Below are positions 59,173 through 64,000 of a DNA stretch of 64,000 nt, in pieces. The notes under the pieces were generated by a model. The model saw only the letters and a program-made list of their open reading frames with translations. It ran no database searches and was not told the origin of the DNA. The stretch lies in contig JAVLUZ010000154.1 in assembly GCA_036768485.1 (NCBI GenBank), positions 44,329,458 through 44,393,457 on the forward strand. Direction: 5' to 3'. Position 1 is the first letter of the stretch; every line of letters starts with the position of its first letter. The position numbers and the translations under genes were made by a program. This DNA comes from Mermis nigrescens (Eukaryota; Nematoda; Enoplea; Mermithida; Mermithidae).

Positions 59173-61069
59173 ATTTTGACGATATAAAACATATTCCTTT
59201 ATGTTAGGATTTTCTACAGGTAAAAATAATAAATAAATATAATCCAACATATATGTATGAATTTTTTGCATGCAATTAGGCAAATAGATAGTGCGAACCG
59301 TGGCGTAGTATGGTCACCAGATAGATTTTACTTCTCGTTAGAAATAGAAAATAAAATTATTTGAAACAAAAGCATGCATTTTTTCACTTTGACCAATTAG
59401 GTTAAGTTCACACTTGTGAAATATGGCTGATAGATAAGTACGTAGAATATGCAGATGATTTTTTGTGTACAATTAGGGACATATATGGTAGAGACTGTGG
59501 TGTAATGCGGTTAAAAAATGTGTCCTAATTCTTGAGTTACAGAGCCGAAAGAAAAATTTTTTGAAGCACCAATGTGTGACTTTTTGATTTTGACCAATGG
59601 AGCTAAGTTTACGTTGTCCACAAATGGTCAATAAATATCAAACATATATGGATGGATTTTTGCATATAATTAGGCAAATAGATAGTGCAAATTGGGTGTA
59701 GGGTGTAATGTGGCCACAAGATGAATTTTATTTTCCGAATTACAGCTCCAAAAGGAAAGTTATTTGTACCACACATGTATGATTTTTTCGACTTTGACCA
59801 ATTGAGTTCAATTACCGTTTGTCAGAAATGGTCAACAACCAGTTAAGGTATACGCATGATCTTTTGCAAGCACTTAGGCACATAGATGGTACAAGCTGTG
59901 GTATAATGCAGTCGCACAATGTTTTACAGTTCTGGAGTTATAGATCGAAACGTTAAATTTTTTATAGCACAAATGTATCATTTTTGAAATTTGAACACAT
60001 GAGTTAATTTCACGTTTGTCAAAAGTGGTCAATAACTATCCATCACATATCCTACATTTTTTACACAGAAACGGGTACATAGGTGGCACATATTGTGGTG
60101 AAATAAGGTTCGATTCTGTATGACCACTCTGGACTTATGGCTAAAAAAGTAAAAATGTTGCAAGTGCAAAAATTCATATTTTTGACTTTTATTGACTGCT
60201 GTATCCCGTAGGATGATCCGGTAAACAAACTTTTTATACTTTTTGTAAAGCCCATTCAATCTTCTGTAATTTAAAAAAATTGCATTGAAAAATGTTAATT
60301 ATTCTGGAAAATATTAATCAACATATGAAATTCGGCACATATTCCGATTTTTCACACTTTACACCCCTATAAGTCAGCAAAAAGTCATTTTTGTGTAAAA
60401 CGGTTTTTCAGATTCGGAATCAGCGTAAAAAGTTGTGTAATATATGTTAAAACAAAGAAAAATTATTTTTTGCTTACGTAAGTCACTATTACAGCAAGGT
60501 GATTCTTACAGACATTGACCCTGTAAGAGTTTTATTTGAAAGATGAGAAAAATGGTGCATAAATGTCAATGCTGTTCTTGACGCTATGTATGTATCGATA
60601 AACAGCAGAATTAACACTTTTGCAAAAAAGCTAATTAAAATTCAATCCAAAGCATAGATACCAAAAGCACATTCAAAAAGAACTAAACAAGATTATTCAG
60701 GACACACGAATACCAACCCTTTCGAATAACTCGTAAACCAATAGTCACATATAACAGTATCAAATAAAGTTAGTAGGTATGCGAACTCAAAACGATTCTC
60801 CACAACAAGCCGTGACAAAAGAAACAACGGTGTAAGGTAACGGCTTACCTTCAATACCTATGTAAGGAATGAAAAAATATTGCTCTTCTTTTATTTGTAA
60901 AGTTAAAAACTGTTTTAAAGTCGAAAATTACTCGTTTACAGCATTTAGCCTTTTACAACGTACTTATTCAGTCGCGCATTGCCCATCGTTGAGATTCGGT
61001 CGTGTTTTCCGTTTGTCTCTCCAAAGTACTGAACATATGAAAGACTAACTCGCTTTTCATCTTCAACAG

Positions 61070-61327
61070 TGATCTATCCGAACATGGAGCTGAAACCGAG
61101 CTATACTAATCCAGGCAGCTTAATGAACTTATATACTAGACTTGTATTCTTCTGCAATTGTTCTACGGAACAGAGGTTCGTGGATCCGTTTGGTAATTTG
61201 ATTCCGGAAAGCGCGTCGCCAAATAATACGCTGACGATAGTCGTAGACGGCAGATTAAAGCTTGGCCAGTACACGTGCATTTGTAAAAGGCAACATAATA
61301 GAACTATCGATATTTTGTACAGAATGT
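61070..61327 (+). CDS. Immunoglobulin-like domain exon (phase 1-1), partial gene
   Basis: Acceptor CATCTTCAACAG|TGATCTAT and strong donor AATGT|GTAAGTC bound 258 bp. Both borders are phase 1, the symmetric form usual for exon-shuffled extracellular Ig modules. The translation includes LYTRLVFFCNCS (first Cys), NNTLTIVVDGRLKLGQYTC with the Ig-like L.I....G.Y.C signature, and two NxS/T sequons (NCS, NRT). It is probably part of a secreted or cell-surface protein whose other exons lie outside the window or were not found. Confidence 0.5.
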
Positions 61328-61371
61328 GTAAGTCACATGTTCGTATTCTCATTTTTATTAAAGACTAAAGC

Positions 61372-62031
61372 CTCATTCATAGTCCACGCATCGCGCTGAA
61401 CTTGCGAAAATCGCAGCTCGCAGGATCAGATTTGCACGCGAATTCAATTCATACTTTCGTGCGAATCGCAGGATTTTCAGCGACACGATTTTTCAATTCA
61501 TACTTCCTGCGAAAATCGCAATGCAGAATATATCGCGCAATCCAGAAATTTCATCGTGCGATAATTCGCGTTGCAATTCATACTTCATCGCAAGTTTTTG
61601 CGCGAAAAGTGTCAAAAGTTACTATTTTTAGCAACAAATGGACGACGGACGCTAATTCGCTAAATTGGGGATTGACGCGAATTCGCGTTTTTTATACACA
61701 CAGTTCCGATAAGAAAGCAAATTTTGGCGATTTACGGCCCTAGTCGGCCATTATGTAAATGGAGTAAACGTCGAATGCATGTTCGAACTGCACATATCAA
61801 ATGGACAATGCCTCGTTGCATCGCAGGAAAACCTAATTTGCGAAAATACGCAGCAAGTATGAATGGACACGCGATGCGTCGACTTTTGCGGATTATCGCG
61901 CGATGTTTCGCAAGAAGTATGAATAGATCCAGCGATACGTTAATTCGCACGATTTTCGGAAGTTGCGTTATTTTTAGAAAAAGTCACGCCATATAATCCT
62001 GCGACGCGATTCTGCGTGAAGTATGAATGAG
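61372..62031. mobile_element. 660 bp element with CTCATTCATA ends and GCGAAAATCGC content
   Basis: The left end CTCATTCATAGTCCACGCA and the inverse of the right end CTCATTCATACTTCACGCA match. The interior is dense in GCGAAAATCGCAG, AATTCATACTT and CGCGAT motifs, so it can pair with itself over much of its length. Open frames inside (61402-61743, 61724-61996) are by-products of this composition. Confidence 0.7.
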
Positions 62032-62689
62032 CATTAAAGCGTAGTTTTGCGGCTCAACCTCGAAACAGCCCTGTCGTTAATTTTTTTTATATTGGGTGAA
62101 AGAATCGTGTTATTTTGTTCTGGTCTACCGCCCCTTCTAAGCACAAGCTGATCACAGCAGCATCAATAACAATATTCCTGTTATTTTTAGTGTGGTTATA
62201 ATATGCGATAGAATTTTTCAGTTCAAGCAGGCATGGAGCTCATTCGTTTGTGATTGTTCATCTTGAGTGGGCGAAAAGCAGTTTTTTCAAGTAATGAAAT
62301 ACTCGATCTAACTTATGCAAATTTAAGGAAAAATAGCCAACGGTGTTATAAAACGTCAGAAGAAAACTAATTATTGTCGTAAAATTCGAGGGCTACAAAA
62401 AATTCACTTACGGTAGAATGGGGATATAGCAGAGGAGGGTGAATATCCGAAAATCAATAGTGTGTTCATGTATGACTGCACACATGTTCAGTACACATAA
62501 TCAAAACAAAGACCTCGCGAGGTTTTCCTAGCGGATATTCGTTATATAGAAAATGCAAAACGATATGTAGGCATATCTGATTTCGAACAACCTTTATTGA
62601 ACTGAATTGAACTGAAATATTTTATTGTCAGAAAATCATTTACGCAAACGAGTAAAAATACATAAGACCATAGGTGCACGCATGGCCAG
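62032..62689. other. Intergenic DNA, nothing recognised
   Basis: AT-rich, with no open frame, repeat or splice pattern that I can support. Confidence 0.4.
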
Positions 62690-62935
62690 TCGGAGGGGAG
62701 GGGTCAGTCGGTCTTGAGGGTCAATAATTGAGAATTTTTGGGCCGAAATGACTTCAAAAACTGATATAAGCGCTAAAATAGCATTAAAAGTGCGTTATTA
62801 CCCAGGTTCTGGTCAATTTGAAGCACTTTTGAAGAAAATTGTCAATTTTCATTTATTTTTCGCCTTCATTTTGCCTCATCCATGTTTCCATTCTAGGGGT
62901 TAGACCCCACCCTCCTCCCCCACGTGCATTTCTGC
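62690..62935 (+). repeat. Repeat family F3 copy
   Basis: GCATGGCCAGTCGG, TTTTTGGGCCGAAATGAC, AAGCGCTAAAATAGCATTAAA and GGTTCTGGTCAATTT as at 8450-8735. Ends in a C-rich segment. Confidence 0.6.
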
Positions 62936-63119
62936 ATAAGACGAATGACATGAAGACTAAACAGAAGACTTGACTTACTTGACTTAATCTCTATAAACGA
63001 TGATGTCATCTTCTGTAAGGCAAATGAGAACCACGTTGTGGAGGCCAAGGGCAGGGCGTCTCTTATTATTCCACGCCATTGATTACGATTTAGGGCGGCT
63101 TTCAGAGCATCGGTTAATG

Positions 63120-63560
63120 AAAAATGTAGTGGTTGGAGGCATACATGCACAGTATGGGAATTCTGGGGGGGTGAAAACCTATAGTGCCTTTTTTGGGCCC
63201 AAAATGGCCGGTACGCGTTAAAAAACATCGTTTTTTGGCGTTTCTGACGATACTCTATCCTTCTAGAGCATGAAATCATGGGAAAAATTTCGAAAAAAGT
63301 CGAATAAATTGACCAATATATCGCTTAAAACATGAATATATGGCGCGAAGCGCCGAAAATTTGGATATGTTGAGCAAATAGATAGCCAAAAAGCCTTAAA
63401 AAGACACTTTTTCTACCAATTTTCAGGTAAGTTTAGGAAACTTTTGAAAAATCGCCAATTCTGGGGGGAGGTGAAAATTTTTTTGCGGGGGTGAATAATG
63501 ATTCTGCGGGGGTGAAACAATTCCAAACCCCCAAGATCATGTATGGTTGGAGGTCTTGCG
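63120..63560 (+). repeat. G-rich repeat with GGCGC hairpin
   Basis: CATACATGCACAGTATGGGAATTCTGGGGG, GGCGCGAAGCGCCGAAAATT (about 63342) and repeated GCGGGGGTGAA end blocks. It is a relative of other G-rich repeats in the window; open frames inside are not genes. Confidence 0.5.
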
Positions 63561-63931
63561 CAACCTGATTCGACCATGTTTTTTTGGAGCGTTTCTTGCG
63601 GTTTTCCAATCTGTTGGTCTAACAGCTGACAAGCATTGGAACATAAGGGCATACAGATCACAAAATGATTACTTAGGTATGTCCCACGTAATTTGACTAT
63701 TACTTGAAGTCACACCACGTGATCGGGTAGTAGGTTTTATATATGTAAATATCTTTGGCAAGCGTCGTTTAAGTGCATATTCGAACGGACAACTGGTAAA
63801 ACGAGCTTGTCGCTTTCCGGCTTGTCTGATGTTGTAGTAGCTTCAATGCAAGATTAGTAATTTGATACATAAGACGTAAGCTTAAGTGAAAGCGGCTAGT
63901 TCTAAAGAAGGTAAGTTGAGAAGTTTAAAGA

Positions 63932-64000
63932 GTCAATGTCTGTAAGAATCACCTTGCTGTAATAGTGACTTACATAAGCAAAAAAATAATTTTTCTTTGT
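63932..64000 (+). mobile_element. Start of a second copy of the palindromic element (cut by window end)
   Basis: GTCAATGTCTGTAAGAATCA, then CCTTGCTGTAATAGTGACTT, ACATAAGCAAAAAAATAATT. This is the inverse of 60450-60519 with very few differences. The rest lies beyond the window. Confidence 0.8.

Larger units (their letters stand above)
56684..60519. mobile_element. Palindromic DNA element with ~1.8 kb inverted arms and a zinc-finger gene
   Basis: The left arm 56684-58478 and right arm 58710-60519 are inverse copies. They are nearly identical by eye, and both encode the same C-terminal 144 residues. The centre 58479-58709 is unique. The tips read GTCAGTTTCTGTAAGGACCA (left) and GTCAATGTCTGTAAGAATCA (inverse of right). 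The right tip is repeated at 63932. Flanks outside the tips are unrelated to each other, so the palindrome ends at the element borders. No transposase and no clear target duplication is seen; TAAGAG occurs just outside the left tip and 5 bp outside the right tip. Confidence 0.85.

Noticed and set aside
56684..60519. Idea that the palindrome is a library or assembly chimera
   Set aside because: The tips differ, the flanks are unrelated, and the same tip recurs independently at 63932; still, read-level confirmation is the decisive test.
61402..61996. Open frames of 90-113 codons after the Ig-like exon
   Set aside because: They lie entirely within the self-complementary 660 bp element and reflect its GCGAAAATCGC motifs.

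Overview
The window looks like nuclear DNA of an invertebrate animal, possibly an arthropod. It is AT-rich, and its genes are split into short exons by long introns with GT/AG borders. It holds one class A neuropeptide-type receptor gene, a multi-exon coiled-coil gene and an Ig-like exon. The non-LTR retrotransposon has an ORF1 of a type I associate with arthropod I-group elements. The arthropod placement is an inference. No bacterial operon, CRISPR array, rRNA gene or tRNA gene was seen.

Layout. 1-8.8 kb: nested and repeated transposon remnants. 8841-12715 (minus): a complete four-exon rhodopsin-family GPCR; exon phases match and give 425 aa with ERY, CYSP and NPILY motifs. 13-23.8 kb: small DNA transposons (hAT-like, pogo-like), a TA microsatellite and a 3.5 kb fold-back block made of ~130 bp units. 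23.8-43.3 kb (plus): an unrecognised coiled-coil protein gene with at least ten putative exons. Its introns have collected MITEs, a TA microsatellite next to a splice acceptor, and a dead non-LTR retrotransposon (35.5-40.3 kb). Three reading-frame breaks occur in its last exons. 43.4-56.4 kb: repeats, including a second block of the ~130 bp units, two TA-flanked elements with long terminal inverted repeats and a near-perfect hairpin. 56.7-60.5 kb: a 3.8 kb palindromic element whose ~1.8 kb arms flank a 231 bp centre. It encodes a 223 aa protein with a C2H2 finger and a homeodomain-like segment; a second copy starts at 63932 and runs off the window. 61.07-61.33 kb: a phase 1-1 Ig-like exon. 61.4-64 kb: more repeats.

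The genes show no functional link to each other. The strongest candidate for something undescribed is the palindromic zinc-finger element. Next are the fold-back family of ~130 bp units and a short GGCGC/GCGCC hairpin module that recurs inside several otherwise different repeats.
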